The position numbers were made by a program, and so were the translations under genes. From Paracoccus caeni (GTDB taxonomy: Bacteria > Pseudomonadota > Alphaproteobacteria > Rhodobacterales > Rhodobacteraceae), in contig NZ_JAEPRQ010000001.1 in the NCBI RefSeq assembly GCF_016629665.1, positions 310,001 through 374,000 on the forward strand: a stretch of DNA of 64,000 nucleotides, written 5' to 3'. Positions within the stretch are counted from its first letter, which is position 1; each line of letters opens with the position of its first letter. This document shows positions 1 through 10,027 of the stretch, one piece after another. The notes beneath the pieces were generated by a model. It did not search any database and had not been told where the DNA came from. It was given only the letters and a program-made list of their open reading frames with translations.

Positions 1-921
1 GGCGGGGGGGACGGTGCCTGCGGCTTCCAGCGCCTCATAGGCGCGGTCACGGGCTGCGGGGTCGTTCAGTTGCCCCACCGGCACGCCACCGACATGACCA
101 TCGACGATATTCGCGGCCAGCGCATTACGCTGATCGGCAGAGCTGAGTTTCGGTTGCAGCAGCCCTTCCGAGGTCATCAGCGCAATGGCAGCCTCTTCGG
201 AGAAATCCCCACCACCCACCGAAAGTTCGCGGGCGATATTGGCGTTTGCGGGTTCCTCGGTCGCGGCGATGCGGCTGGTTGCCAGAAGCGGGTTCAGCGC
301 GGCACGGAAATCAAGGCTGACATCGCCCGCCATCTCCTCGATCGCGGCGACGCGGGCGGCGGTGTCGGTGTCGAAACGGATGGTCAGCAGCTTTTCTACC
401 CGGTCGCGGCGGGCGGCAAGGGCCGGGTCTTCCTCGGCCGGGGCGGCGCGCAGGGCGTCAAGATGGGCTGAGGTGCCGTCGCGGGCGATGCTGGACAGGG
501 CAGCGGCGCGGCGGGCAGGATCGGGGCTGGAGATTTCACCGGCGACCAGCGCGCCTTCGATCACGCCGCGCACGCCGGAATTTGGCCGCAGCATCTTCGG
601 ATCGGCACCCGTCACCGCCGCGCCGGTCGCGGCATCGGTCGCGCTGTCGCCATCGACGATCAGCAACCGCCCGTCATCGGTCATGCCGAGATTGCGGCTT
701 GCCCATGCCGACAGCAGCGCCAAACCCTCCGGCCCGGTTGCGGCGATCTCTGCGATCAGCGGCTCGACCGTGCGGCGCGAGGGTTTCTCGATCTGGTCCA
801 GATTGTCGGCGATCACCGCCTCAAGCGCGGGATTTGCGGCGGAAATCTGGGGCAGGGCCAGCAGGCTCAGCGCCAGAAGCAGCGCGGGAAACAGGCGGAG
901 AGAGGCGCGAAAGGCCATCAT
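1..921 (-). CDS. urtB: Urea ABC transporter permease UrtB, N-terminal part (runs off the left edge)
   Basis: The reading frame on the minus strand is open from an ATG pair at 921/918 to the edge of the window, about 307 codons. It begins with a hydrophobic signal-like segment (residues 5-28) ending near an AxA site. An Ala-rich, probably periplasmic region with repeated helical segments follows. UrtB proteins of the urea transporter carry just such a long N-terminal extension before the LivH-type membrane domain; that membrane domain lies outside the window. The position directly downstream of urtA, on the same strand and 63 bases away, supports the call. UrtB would form the urea channel in the inner membrane together with UrtC. 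The family call rests on the extension and on context. Confidence 0.82.
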   Translation of the reverse strand, partial: MMAFRASLRLFPALLLALSLLALPQISAANPALEAVIADNLDQIEKPSRRTVEPLIAEIAATGPEGLALLSAWASRNLGMTDDGRLLIVDGDSATDAATGAAVTGADPKMLRPNSGVRGVIEGALVAGEISSPDPARRAAALSSIARDGTSAHLDALRAAPAEEDPALAARRDRVEKLLTIRFDTDTAARVAAIEEMAGDVSLDFRAALNPLLATSRIAATEEPANANIARELSVGGGDFSEEAAIALMTSEGLLQPKLSSADQRNALAANIVDGHVGGVPVGQLNDPAARDRAYEALEAAGTVPPA

Positions 922-947
922 GGGAAATCTTTCCGAAACGGGCTGGC

Positions 948-973
948 GATGGCGGCGATAACCCGCCGCCATC
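948..973 (-). terminator. Hairpin between urtA and urtB, probable attenuator
   Basis: A 10-base-pair perfect stem (948-957 with 964-973) and a 6-base loop lie just after the urtA stop, with no T-run on the transcribed side. Hairpins at this place commonly protect the abundant binding-protein message from 3' decay or lower expression of the downstream permease. The role is inferred. Confidence 0.55.
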
Positions 974-984
974 TCCGGGCAGCA

Positions 985-2268
985 TCAGTAGTTCGATTGA
1001 ACCTGCACGCAGGTCCCGGTCTCGGTGTTCCACATGCCGCATTCCTTGCCGGGCCAGTCGGCATCCAGCACCGCCGATTCCGGCAGGAAGTCGGTCCATG
1101 CATCACCCGGAACCGGCTCGGTCTGGCTGACGATGTCGAATTGACCATCCTCGCGGATTTCGCCGATCAGGACGGGCTTGGTCAGGTGGTGGTTCGGCAG
1201 AACGGTGGCGGTGCCGCCGGTCAGGTTGGGAACCTCGACGCCGACGATCTTGTCCAGCACCGGATCGACATCGGTGGTGCCCGCCGCTTCGACCGCCGCG
1301 ACCCATGCGTTGAAGCCCAGCATCGTGGCCTCCATCGGGTCATTGGTCACGCGTTCGTCGTCACCGATGAACTTGTGCCATTCTTCGATGAATGCCGCGT
1401 TTTCAGGGGTATCGGCGGTTTCGAAATAGTTCCAGGCCGCCAGGTGACCGACGAGGTTCGTCGTATCCAGACCCGCCAGTTCCTCTTCCCCGACCGAGAA
1501 TGCCATAACCGGGATGTCGTCGGCCGAGACACCCGCTGCCGCCAGTTCCTTGTAGAAGCCAACATTGGCATCACCATTGATGGTTGAGACAACTCCGACC
1601 TTTTTGCCGTCGGCACCAAGCGCCACGACATCGGCGACGATCTTCGACCAGTCCGAATGCCCGAACGGGGTGTAGTTCACGAAGATGTCGCCGCTGGCCA
1701 CACCTTTATCGGCCAGATAGCTTTCAAGGATGTTGTTCGTCGTGCGCGGATAGACGTAGTCCGTGCCCAGCAGCGCCCATTTCTCGACGCCCAGTTCCTC
1801 GGCCATGTAATCCACCGCAGGGATCGCCTGCTGGTTCGGTGCGGCGCCGGTATAGATCACGTTCTTCGAGGATTCCTCACCCTCATACTGCACCGGATAG
1901 AACAGCAGACCGTTCAGTTCCTCGATCACCGGCAGCACCGATTTGCGGCTGACCGAGGTCCAGCAGCCGAAGATCACATCGACATCAGAAACAGTCAGTA
2001 GTTCACGCGCCTTTTCAGCAAACAGCGGCCAGTCCGAGGCGGGATCGACCACCACGGCCTCAAGCGGACGACCCAGCAGGCCACCCTTGGCATTCTGCTG
2101 TTCGACCATCATCAGCACAGTGTCTTTCAGCGTCGTTTCCGAAATCGCCATCGTGCCGGAGAGAGAGTGCAGCACACCGATCTTGATCGGCTCGCCTTCC
2201 TGGCCCCAGGCCGTGCCCGCCAATGCCATTGCGCTGCTCAGCATCAGCAATCCCGTCAGTTTTCTCAT
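985..2268 (-). CDS. urtA: Urea ABC transporter substrate-binding protein UrtA
   Basis: This 427-residue periplasmic binding protein of the type I (Leu/Ile/Val) fold should capture urea and deliver it to UrtBCDE. A signal peptide covers residues 1-22 (MRKLTGLLMLSS then AWGQE). The mature protein opens with the family pattern IKIGVLHSLSGTMA, and further on has the UrtA-type FGCWTSVSRK and GLLFYPVQYEGEE stretches. Its length matches the family, about 420-430. I place the start at the ATG at 2268 because AAAGG (2275-2279) sits 6 bases upstream; a GTG at 2274 would leave no spacing. It is the first gene of a leftward urt operon. In other bacteria nitrogen limitation (NtrC) controls this system, but I see no convincing sigma-54 promoter here. 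Confidence 0.93.
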   Translation of the reverse strand: MRKLTGLLMLSSAMALAGTAWGQEGEPIKIGVLHSLSGTMAISETTLKDTVLMMVEQQNAKGGLLGRPLEAVVVDPASDWPLFAEKARELLTVSDVDVIFGCWTSVSRKSVLPVIEELNGLLFYPVQYEGEESSKNVIYTGAAPNQQAIPAVDYMAEELGVEKWALLGTDYVYPRTTNNILESYLADKGVASGDIFVNYTPFGHSDWSKIVADVVALGADGKKVGVVSTINGDANVGFYKELAAAGVSADDIPVMAFSVGEEELAGLDTTNLVGHLAAWNYFETADTPENAAFIEEWHKFIGDDERVTNDPMEATMLGFNAWVAAVEAAGTTDVDPVLDKIVGVEVPNLTGGTATVLPNHHLTKPVLIGEIREDGQFDIVSQTEPVPGDAWTDFLPESAVLDADWPGKECGMWNTETGTCVQVQSNY

Positions 2269-3777
<1,509 letters not shown>

Positions 3778-3817
3778 CATGGCCAATCCTGTGGCCCATC
3801 GCGCAGAGGCCGCCTGA

Positions 3818-4759
3818 ATGGCAAGCAAGGGACCGGATTTCGTCACGCCCATCCGGCGCGTTCTGATCGCGTTGCTGGCGATCGTGCTGATCGCGCTGTT
3901 CCTGTTCTGGCGCATCGACAGCCCGCGGGCCGAGCGGATGCGAACCGCGATGATCGACCGGGCTGTGCCCAGCTTCGAATGGGCGCTGGCCCCGGTCACT
4001 CAGGTCAGCCAGATGATCTCTGGCTTTCAGTCCTATGCCCGCATCTATCAGCAAAATCAGGAACTGCGCCGCGAGTTGCAGAAGATGCAGGCGTGGAAGG
4101 AAGCCGCCGTCCAGCTTGAGCAGGAAAACTCGAAGCTGTTGGCGCTGAACAATGTCCGTATCGATCCGACGCTGACCAGCGTGACTGGCGTGGTCATGGT
4201 CGATAGCGGCTCCGCCTTTCGGCAATCGGTGCTGCTGAATGTCGGCTCACGCGATGGCATCATCGAAGGCTGGGCGACGATGGACGGGCTGGGCCTTGTG
4301 GGTCGGATCGCCGGAGTAGGGCAGCGGACCAGCCGGGTGGTGCTGCTGACCGATCCCTCGTCACGTATCCCGGTGACGGTGCAGCCGTCGGGTGAAAGGG
4401 CGCTGCTGACCGGCGACAACACGGCGCTGCCGCTTCTGGATTTCATCGAGACGCCCGACAATGTGCGGCCCGGCGACCGGGTGGTGACCTCTGGCGATGG
4501 CGGTGTGTTCCCGCCCGGTCTGATCGCGGGGCAGGTGGTGCAGGGCAGCGACGGGCGAATCCGTCTGCGCATGGCCGCTGATTATGGGCGGCTGGAGTTC
4601 CTGCGCGTGCTGCGCTCGCACCCCGCCGAAACCGTGGTCGATGTCGGCGCAATCATCGTCTCGGATGATCGCAGCTTCATCGGCCCGCAAATGCCGACCT
4701 CTCCGGTTGATGCGGCGCAGGCTGCGCCCGCGCTTTCGACGGGCACCGGGAATGATTGA
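3818..4759 (+). CDS. mreC: Rod shape-determining protein MreC
   Basis: MreC is the bitopic periplasmic scaffold of the elongasome, linking MreB and MreD to PBP2 and RodA. The 313-residue product has one membrane segment near residues 14-34 (VLIALLAIVLIALFLFW). A coiled-coil stretch rich in Gln, Glu and Arg follows around 68-105. The double beta-barrel domain then carries the family pattern VMVDSGSAFRQSVLLNVGSRDG and GLVGRIAGVGQRTSRVVLLTDP. The start has GAGG upstream. Its last 8 bases overlap the start of mreD, so translation is probably coupled. Confidence 0.95.
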   Translation: MASKGPDFVTPIRRVLIALLAIVLIALFLFWRIDSPRAERMRTAMIDRAVPSFEWALAPVTQVSQMISGFQSYARIYQQNQELRRELQKMQAWKEAAVQLEQENSKLLALNNVRIDPTLTSVTGVVMVDSGSAFRQSVLLNVGSRDGIIEGWATMDGLGLVGRIAGVGQRTSRVVLLTDPSSRIPVTVQPSGERALLTGDNTALPLLDFIETPDNVRPGDRVVTSGDGGVFPPGLIAGQVVQGSDGRIRLRMAADYGRLEFLRVLRSHPAETVVDVGAIIVSDDRSFIGPQMPTSPVDAAQAAPALSTGTGND

Positions 4760-5288
4760 AAGCGCCAAAAGGCAGGTGATGATCGGCTCGGTCCTGTTCA
4801 TCCTTTGCACGGGCGCGATCCTGTTCTTTCGCCTGCTGCCCCTGCCGGGGCGCGCGATCTGGCCCGGCCCGGATATCACGCTATGTCTGACCTTCATCTG
4901 GCTGCTGCGCCGCCCGGATCAGCTTCCGGCGCTGCTGATCGTGCTGGTGTTTCTGGTCGAGGATATCATGCTGTTGCGCCCGCCCGGTCTTTGGGCGGTC
5001 TTCGTGCTGATGGGAACCGAGGCTGCACGCTCTCGTGAGGGGCGTTGGCGGGATCAGCCATTCGTGCTTGAATGGCTGCGCGTTGCCATCCTGATGGGGG
5101 CGATGGTGATTGGCTACCGTTTCGTGCAGTTCATCTTCATGTTGCCCGTCCCGGCTTTGGGACAGGTGCTGCTGCAATATATCGCGACGGTCATGGCCTA
5201 TCCCTTCGTCACATTGATGGCGCGCTGGTTGATCGGTCTGAAACGGATCAGCCCCGTCGAAGCAGAGATGATGAGATACGCCCAATGA
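4752..5288 (+). CDS. mreD: Rod shape-determining protein MreD
   Basis: This small polytopic membrane protein works with MreC in the elongasome. The 178-residue product has about five hydrophobic segments (for example GSVLFILCTGAILFFRLL near 13-30 and VAILMGAMVIGYRFVQFIFML further on), as the family has. I chose ATG 4752, inside the end of mreC, because it gives the usual MreD length of about 170-180 residues and starts just before the first membrane helix. The stop overlaps the ATG of mrdA as ATGA. Sequence conservation in MreD is weak, so much of the confidence comes from gene order. Confidence 0.9.
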   Translation: MIESAKRQVMIGSVLFILCTGAILFFRLLPLPGRAIWPGPDITLCLTFIWLLRRPDQLPALLIVLVFLVEDIMLLRPPGLWAVFVLMGTEAARSREGRWRDQPFVLEWLRVAILMGAMVIGYRFVQFIFMLPVPALGQVLLQYIATVMAYPFVTLMARWLIGLKRISPVEAEMMRYAQ

Positions 5289-7225
5289 CGAAATCGCCGC
5301 GCGAGATCATTGACAGCAGCCGCAAGATCGGCCGCCGCGGCTTGTTGCTGGGCGGTATCCAGTTGGGTGTGATTACGACACTGGCGCTGAAGCTGCGCTC
5401 GATGCAGGTCGAACATGCCGAGGAATTCCGCACGCTGGCCGACGGCAACTCGATCAAGGTGCGGCTGCTGCCCCCGGCGCGCGGGCTGATCCTTGATCGC
5501 AACGGCTTTCAGATCGCCGGAAACGAACAGAATTACCGCGTCACCCTGACTCGCGAGGATGCCGGTGGCGATGTGAAACCCGTGCTGCAACGCCTGTCCA
5601 AACTGATCCCGATCAGCGAAGTTCGTATGGCCGAGCTGATGGAAGAGTTTTCCAAACGCAGCGCGGTGACGCCGATCATTCTTGCTGACCGGCTGTCATG
5701 GGAACAGTTCAGCGCGATCGCGGTGAATGCGCCCTCGCTGGCGGGGGTGACACCGGAATCGGGACTGTCGCGCTTTTACCCGCGCGCGGGCGATCTGGCG
5801 CATGTGGTGGGCTATGTCGGCCCGGTCTCGGATTATGATCTGTCGAAGATCGAGGAACCCGATCCGGTTCTGAAACTGCCCGAATTCCAGCTTGGCAAGG
5901 TCGGTTTCGAGGCGCGGATGGAAGATGCGTTGCGCGGCACCGCAGGCTCTCGCCGGGTCGAGGTGAACAGCGCCGGACGCGAAATGCGCGAACTGTCCCG
6001 GCAGGAAGGCGAACAGGGCGCGACCGTGCAGATGACGCTGGACGCGCGGCTGCAAAACTACGCAGCACAGCGCATGGGCGAGGAAAGCGCCGCCGCCGTG
6101 GTGATCGATGTCCAGACCGGCGATATTGTGGCGATCTCGTCTTCGCCCAGCTTTGATCCGAATAAATTCGTGCGCGGCATATCCTCGACCGATTACCGGG
6201 AACTGATGGATCACGACCACCGCCCGCTGGCCGACAAGACCGTGCAGGGGGTTTATCCGCCCGGTTCGACCTTCAAGATGATCACGCTGCTGGCCGGGCT
6301 TGAAGCCGGGGTCATCAACGCGGGCAGCCGCTTCTATTGCCCCGGCTATACCGAGGTCGGCGGTCGCCGTTTCCATTGCTGGAGCAGGGGCGGGCATGGC
6401 TCGGTCGATGCGATCAACAGCCTGTCGCATAGCTGCGACGTTTATTACTACGAACTGGCGCAAAAGGTCGGGATCGACCGGATCGCGGCCATGGCCCGCA
6501 AGTTGGGCGTCGGCGTGCGTCACGATCTGCCGATGTCCGCCGTGGCCGAAGGGATCGCACCGGACCGGGCGTGGAAACAGGCGCGCTACGGCCAGAACTG
6601 GCAGGTCGGCGACAGCCTGAATGCCTCGATCGGGCAGGGCTATGTGCTGGCCTCTCCGTTGCAACTTGCGGTGATGACCGCGCGGGTTGCGACCGGGAAA
6701 GAGGTGAAGCCGCGGCTGATCCGCGCCATTGACGGCGTTCCGCAGCCGGTGCCGGAATTTGCCGATCTGGGTCTGAACCCGCTGCATCTGCGCACGGCGC
6801 GGCAGGGGATGGATGCGGTGATGAACGCCTCGACCGGGACCGCGCGGCGGATGCGGATCATCCGCGAGGATTGGCGGATGGCGGGCAAGACCGGCACCAG
6901 TCAGGTCCGCAACATCACCGCCGCCGAACGCGCGCGCGGCGTCGTCTCGAACGAACAGCTTCCTTGGAACCGCCGTGATCACGCGCTTTTCGTCTGTTAC
7001 GCACCCTACGAGATGCCGCGCTATGCTGTCTCGGTCGTGGTGGAACACGGCGGCGGCGGTGGCGCGATTGCGGCCCCTGTCGCCCGCGACATTATGCTGT
7101 TCGCGCTGGCGGGTGGCTTGCCGCCGCTGGACGCTGTGCCCGATGAACAGCGCGCCGCGATGGAGGAACGGCACAATGCCATGCATCTTCTTGCGCCCGA
7201 AGCGCCCCGACTGACCCGCGCCTGA
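5285..7225 (+). CDS. mrdA: Penicillin-binding protein 2 (peptidoglycan D,D-transpeptidase)
   Basis: PBP2 cross-links new peptidoglycan during cell elongation, paired with the glycosyltransferase RodA. The 646-residue protein has a single N-terminal membrane anchor (about 18-36), then the PBP dimerisation or pedestal domain beginning at RLLPPARGLILDRNG. The transpeptidase domain has the SxxK motif STFK with nucleophile Ser328, a second-motif region SLSHSCD (SCD where SxN is usual) and the KTG motif as GKTGTSQV. ATG 5285 overlaps the mreD stop; the longer upstream open frame only re-reads mreD. The length fits the family. It would be the target of mecillinam-type beta-lactams in relatives. Confidence 0.96.
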   Translation: MTKSPREIIDSSRKIGRRGLLLGGIQLGVITTLALKLRSMQVEHAEEFRTLADGNSIKVRLLPPARGLILDRNGFQIAGNEQNYRVTLTREDAGGDVKPVLQRLSKLIPISEVRMAELMEEFSKRSAVTPIILADRLSWEQFSAIAVNAPSLAGVTPESGLSRFYPRAGDLAHVVGYVGPVSDYDLSKIEEPDPVLKLPEFQLGKVGFEARMEDALRGTAGSRRVEVNSAGREMRELSRQEGEQGATVQMTLDARLQNYAAQRMGEESAAAVVIDVQTGDIVAISSSPSFDPNKFVRGISSTDYRELMDHDHRPLADKTVQGVYPPGSTFKMITLLAGLEAGVINAGSRFYCPGYTEVGGRRFHCWSRGGHGSVDAINSLSHSCDVYYYELAQKVGIDRIAAMARKLGVGVRHDLPMSAVAEGIAPDRAWKQARYGQNWQVGDSLNASIGQGYVLASPLQLAVMTARVATGKEVKPRLIRAIDGVPQPVPEFADLGLNPLHLRTARQGMDAVMNASTGTARRMRIIREDWRMAGKTGTSQVRNITAAERARGVVSNEQLPWNRRDHALFVCYAPYEMPRYAVSVVVEHGGGGGAIAAPVARDIMLFALAGGLPPLDAVPDEQRAAMEERHNAMHLLAPEAPRLTRA

Positions 7226-7232
7226 GGCAAGC

Positions 7233-8372
7233 ATGTCCTATCTGGATTACAAGGTCGCCCAGACCCCGACCGGCATCCGCAAGATCCTGTATCTGAACTG
7301 GCCGCTGGTTTTCCTGATCCTGGCTGTGGCCGGGATCGGCTTCATCATGCTGATCTCGGTCGCCGGAGGACGGGTCGATCTGTGGGCCGAGCCGCAGATG
7401 TATCGCTTTGCCGTTGGCATGGTCATCATGATCGGGCTGGCCTTTGTGCCGATGTGGTTCTGGCGCGGGATCTCGGTCGCGGCCTATGTCTGCTGCTTCC
7501 TTTTGCTGGTCGGCGTCGAGATCGCGGGCGAGATCGGCATGGGCGCGCAACGCTGGATCGATATCGGCCCGATCCGTTTGCAGCCGTCCGAGTTGATGAA
7601 AATCGCGCTGGTTCTGCTGCTGGCCGCTTATTACGACTGGCTGCCGCTGAAAAAAGTCTCGCGCCCGCTTTGGGTGATTATCCCGGTCATTCTGATCCTT
7701 GCGCCGACGGCTTTGGTGCTGATCCAGCCCGACCTTGGCACCTCGATCATGCTGGTCGCCGGGGGCGGGATTGTGATGTTCGTGGCGGGGGTGTCGCTGT
7801 GGTATTTCGGCGCCGTCATCGGCGTTGCAGTGGCGCTGGTCTATACCGTCCTGAAAAGTCGCGGCACTGAATGGCAATTGCTGAAAGACTATCAGTTCCG
7901 CCGGATCGACACCTTCCTTGACCCCTATTCCGACCCTCTTGGCGCGGGATACAACATCATCCAAAGCCAGATCGCCCTTGGCTCTGGCGGCTGGTCGGGG
8001 CGGGGCTTCATGCAGGGCACGCAGTCACGCCTGAACTTTCTGCCCGAGAAGCACACCGACTTCATCTTCACGGTGCTGGCCGAGGAATTCGGCTTTATCG
8101 GGGCAATCTCTCTGCTGATCCTCTATTCGCTGATCCTTGGCTTTTGCCTCTATTCGGCGCTCAGCAATCGCGACCGTTTCGCCAGCCTGATTACCATTGG
8201 CATCAGCGCCACGTTCTTTTTGTATTTCGCCATCAACATGGCGACGGTGATGGGGCTGTTGCCCGCCAAAGGCTCGCCCCTGCCGCTGGTCAGCTATGGC
8301 GGCACCTCGCTGATGATCCTCATGCTGGGTTTTGGGCTGGTCCAGTCCGCCCATGTTCACAGGCCAAGATGA
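7233..8372 (+). CDS. mrdB: RodA, SEDS-family peptidoglycan glycosyltransferase
   Basis: RodA polymerises lipid II into glycan strands in the elongasome with PBP2 as its partner. The 379-residue protein has about ten hydrophobic segments. It carries SEDS signatures: GAQRWIDIGPIRLQPSELMK near 106-125, QPDLGTS near 162, and the C-terminal EEFGFIGA and SYGGTSLM stretches. It begins 8 bases after mrdA. Its stop overlaps the ATG of the next gene (ATGA), so the dehydrogenase downstream is most likely on the same message. Confidence 0.96.
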   Translation: MSYLDYKVAQTPTGIRKILYLNWPLVFLILAVAGIGFIMLISVAGGRVDLWAEPQMYRFAVGMVIMIGLAFVPMWFWRGISVAAYVCCFLLLVGVEIAGEIGMGAQRWIDIGPIRLQPSELMKIALVLLLAAYYDWLPLKKVSRPLWVIIPVILILAPTALVLIQPDLGTSIMLVAGGGIVMFVAGVSLWYFGAVIGVAVALVYTVLKSRGTEWQLLKDYQFRRIDTFLDPYSDPLGAGYNIIQSQIALGSGGWSGRGFMQGTQSRLNFLPEKHTDFIFTVLAEEFGFIGAISLLILYSLILGFCLYSALSNRDRFASLITIGISATFFLYFAINMATVMGLLPAKGSPLPLVSYGGTSLMILMLGFGLVQSAHVHRPR

Positions 8373-9280
8373 TGCGCGTTCTGTTCGCCGCCCCTCACGG
8401 CTACTGGTCCCGCTGGGCCCCCGCCCTGCAAGCCGCCTGCCCGGAGATGACCTTGCTGCGGGAAAGCGATCCCGCCGTGATCGATGCGATCATCTATGCG
8501 CCGGGGGGAGAGATCAGCGATCTGTCGCCCTATGTGAATGCGCGGCTGGTTCAAAGCCTTTGGGCGGGGGTTGAGCGGATCGTGACCAATCCCACGCTGA
8601 CACAACCCTTGGCGCGCATGGTCGATCCGGGTCTGGCGCAGGGCATGGCCGAATTCTGCACCGGCTGGGCGATGCGGGCGCATCTGGGGATGGATGCATA
8701 TGCGCAAGATGGTGAATGGCGGAACCATCTGGTGCCGCCCTTGGCCTCGGAAACGCCTGTCACGATCCTTGGCACCGGAGAGCTTGGCCGCTCGGTCGCC
8801 GCGATGCTGGGCGGGATCGGTTTTCCGGTGACAGGCTTCAGTGCCTCGGGCCGCGCGGTTCCGGGGATGCGGGTGCTTGGCGCGGATCAGTTGGCCGAGG
8901 CGCTGACCGGGGCGCGGATCCTGATCAACCTTTTGCCGGATACGGCCGCGACGCGGAACCTGCTGGATGCTGCGCGGCTGGCGCTGTTGCCGCAGGGGGC
9001 ATGGCTGATCAATCCGGGGCGCGGGACGGTTCTGGATGAGGATGCGCTGATCGAGGCATTGGACAGCGGCCATCTGGGCCATGCGGTGCTGGATGTGTTC
9101 CGCACCGAGCCTTTGCCGCCGGAACATCCGTTCTGGGGCCATCCCGGCGTGACCGTCACCCCGCATATCGCCGCCGAGACGCGACCCGAAACCGCAGCGC
9201 CGGTTGCCGCCGATAACCTGCTGCGGGCGATGGCAGGGCAGCCGATCCTGCATCTGGTGGATCGCGCGAAGGGATATTGA
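8369..9280 (+). CDS. 2-hydroxyacid dehydrogenase, GhrA-like (glyoxylate/hydroxypyruvate reductase)
   Basis: The 303-residue product is an NAD(P)-dependent D-2-hydroxyacid dehydrogenase that would reduce glyoxylate or hydroxypyruvate in the cytoplasm. It has a Rossmann glycine motif (GTGELGRSVA, about residue 134) and the NPGRGTVLDEDAL stretch with the catalytic Arg region. It also has the Glu of VLDVFRTEPLP and the catalytic His in TPHIAAET. Its divergent N-terminal half is typical of the GhrA subgroup. The ATG overlaps the rodA stop, and the longer upstream frame only re-reads rodA. Attachment to the cell-shape operon may reflect co-expression or simply compact packing. Substrate is uncertain. 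Confidence 0.85.
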   Translation: MMRVLFAAPHGYWSRWAPALQAACPEMTLLRESDPAVIDAIIYAPGGEISDLSPYVNARLVQSLWAGVERIVTNPTLTQPLARMVDPGLAQGMAEFCTGWAMRAHLGMDAYAQDGEWRNHLVPPLASETPVTILGTGELGRSVAAMLGGIGFPVTGFSASGRAVPGMRVLGADQLAEALTGARILINLLPDTAATRNLLDAARLALLPQGAWLINPGRGTVLDEDALIEALDSGHLGHAVLDVFRTEPLPPEHPFWGHPGVTVTPHIAAETRPETAAPVAADNLLRAMAGQPILHLVDRAKGY

Positions 9281-9312
9281 TCCGGGTTATTCAGAAAAGG
9301 CCCTGGTCCCGG

Positions 9313-9984
9313 TCACGCATGCCCGCGTGGATCTTGCGTTGTCGTTGTCTTGGTCAGTGGCGGTATCGGTGCGGCTGCATGAGCCTTGGCGATCCGGCGG
9401 GCCATCTTCTTCGCGCGGCGACGGTGGTAGGCGCGAATGACCGGCAGCGCGAGATAATACGAGATGAACCCGGCGATCAGCCCAAGAAATGTGCCGCCGA
9501 TCAGATAGGGCAGGAAGATGTCGCCCATGAAATCGCCCATGCGGTCCCACCCGACCTCAGCGGGACCGAAGATCGCCGCGACATTCTGCCAGATTTCGGC
9601 ACTGGCACGGGCGAACTCGACGAATATTTCTTGCGGCGGCAGGCCCGCCTCCATCCCCATCAGATAGCGGCCCAGACTGACAGACATAATAGCGATGAAG
9701 GGCAGCGTCACCGGATTGCCGGCGAAGGTGCCGATCAGGGCGGCGAAGATATTGCCTCGGATCATCCAAGCCAGCGCGGCGGCAAGCAGGAAATGCACAC
9801 CATAGAACGGCGTGAATGAGGCAAGGACGCCCACAGCAAGGCCAAGCGCAATCCGCTGTGGCTGATCCGGCAAACGGCTGAGACGATGCACGATATACGT
9901 CCCCGCCCGACGCCAGCCGCCGCGGGGGTAGATCATGTCACTGGCAATCTGCCCGTAACTGCGGGGTGTGCGCCGTTTAAACAC
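9313..9984 (-). CDS. DUF2062 membrane protein
   Basis: This 223-residue integral membrane protein has the DUF2062 pattern. A basic N-terminus with RIALGLAVGVLASFTPFYGVH (about 44-64) is followed by a hydrophobic core, GNPVTLPFI near 90, then a long amphipathic stretch and a final helix pair before a Lys/Arg-rich tail. In many alphaproteobacteria a gene of this family follows rsh, as here, 43 bases after the rsh stop on the same strand. The family is of unknown function, so none is assigned. It is tail-to-tail with the dehydrogenase gene, 32 bases away. Confidence 0.85.
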   Translation of the reverse strand: MFKRRTPRSYGQIASDMIYPRGGWRRAGTYIVHRLSRLPDQPQRIALGLAVGVLASFTPFYGVHFLLAAALAWMIRGNIFAALIGTFAGNPVTLPFIAIMSVSLGRYLMGMEAGLPPQEIFVEFARASAEIWQNVAAIFGPAEVGWDRMGDFMGDIFLPYLIGGTFLGLIAGFISYYLALPVIRAYHRRRAKKMARRIAKAHAAAPIPPLTKTTTTQDPRGHA

Positions 9985-10027
9985 GTTTGCTTATCCTTGG
10001 TGTTGGCAGCAAAACGCGGCAGATCGC

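Noticed and set aside
5696-7234. A 512-codon minus-strand frame across mrdA
   Set aside because: It mirrors the PBP2 gene, whose SxxK and KTG motifs are intact, and is rich in His, Arg and Gln as antisense frames in such genomes are.
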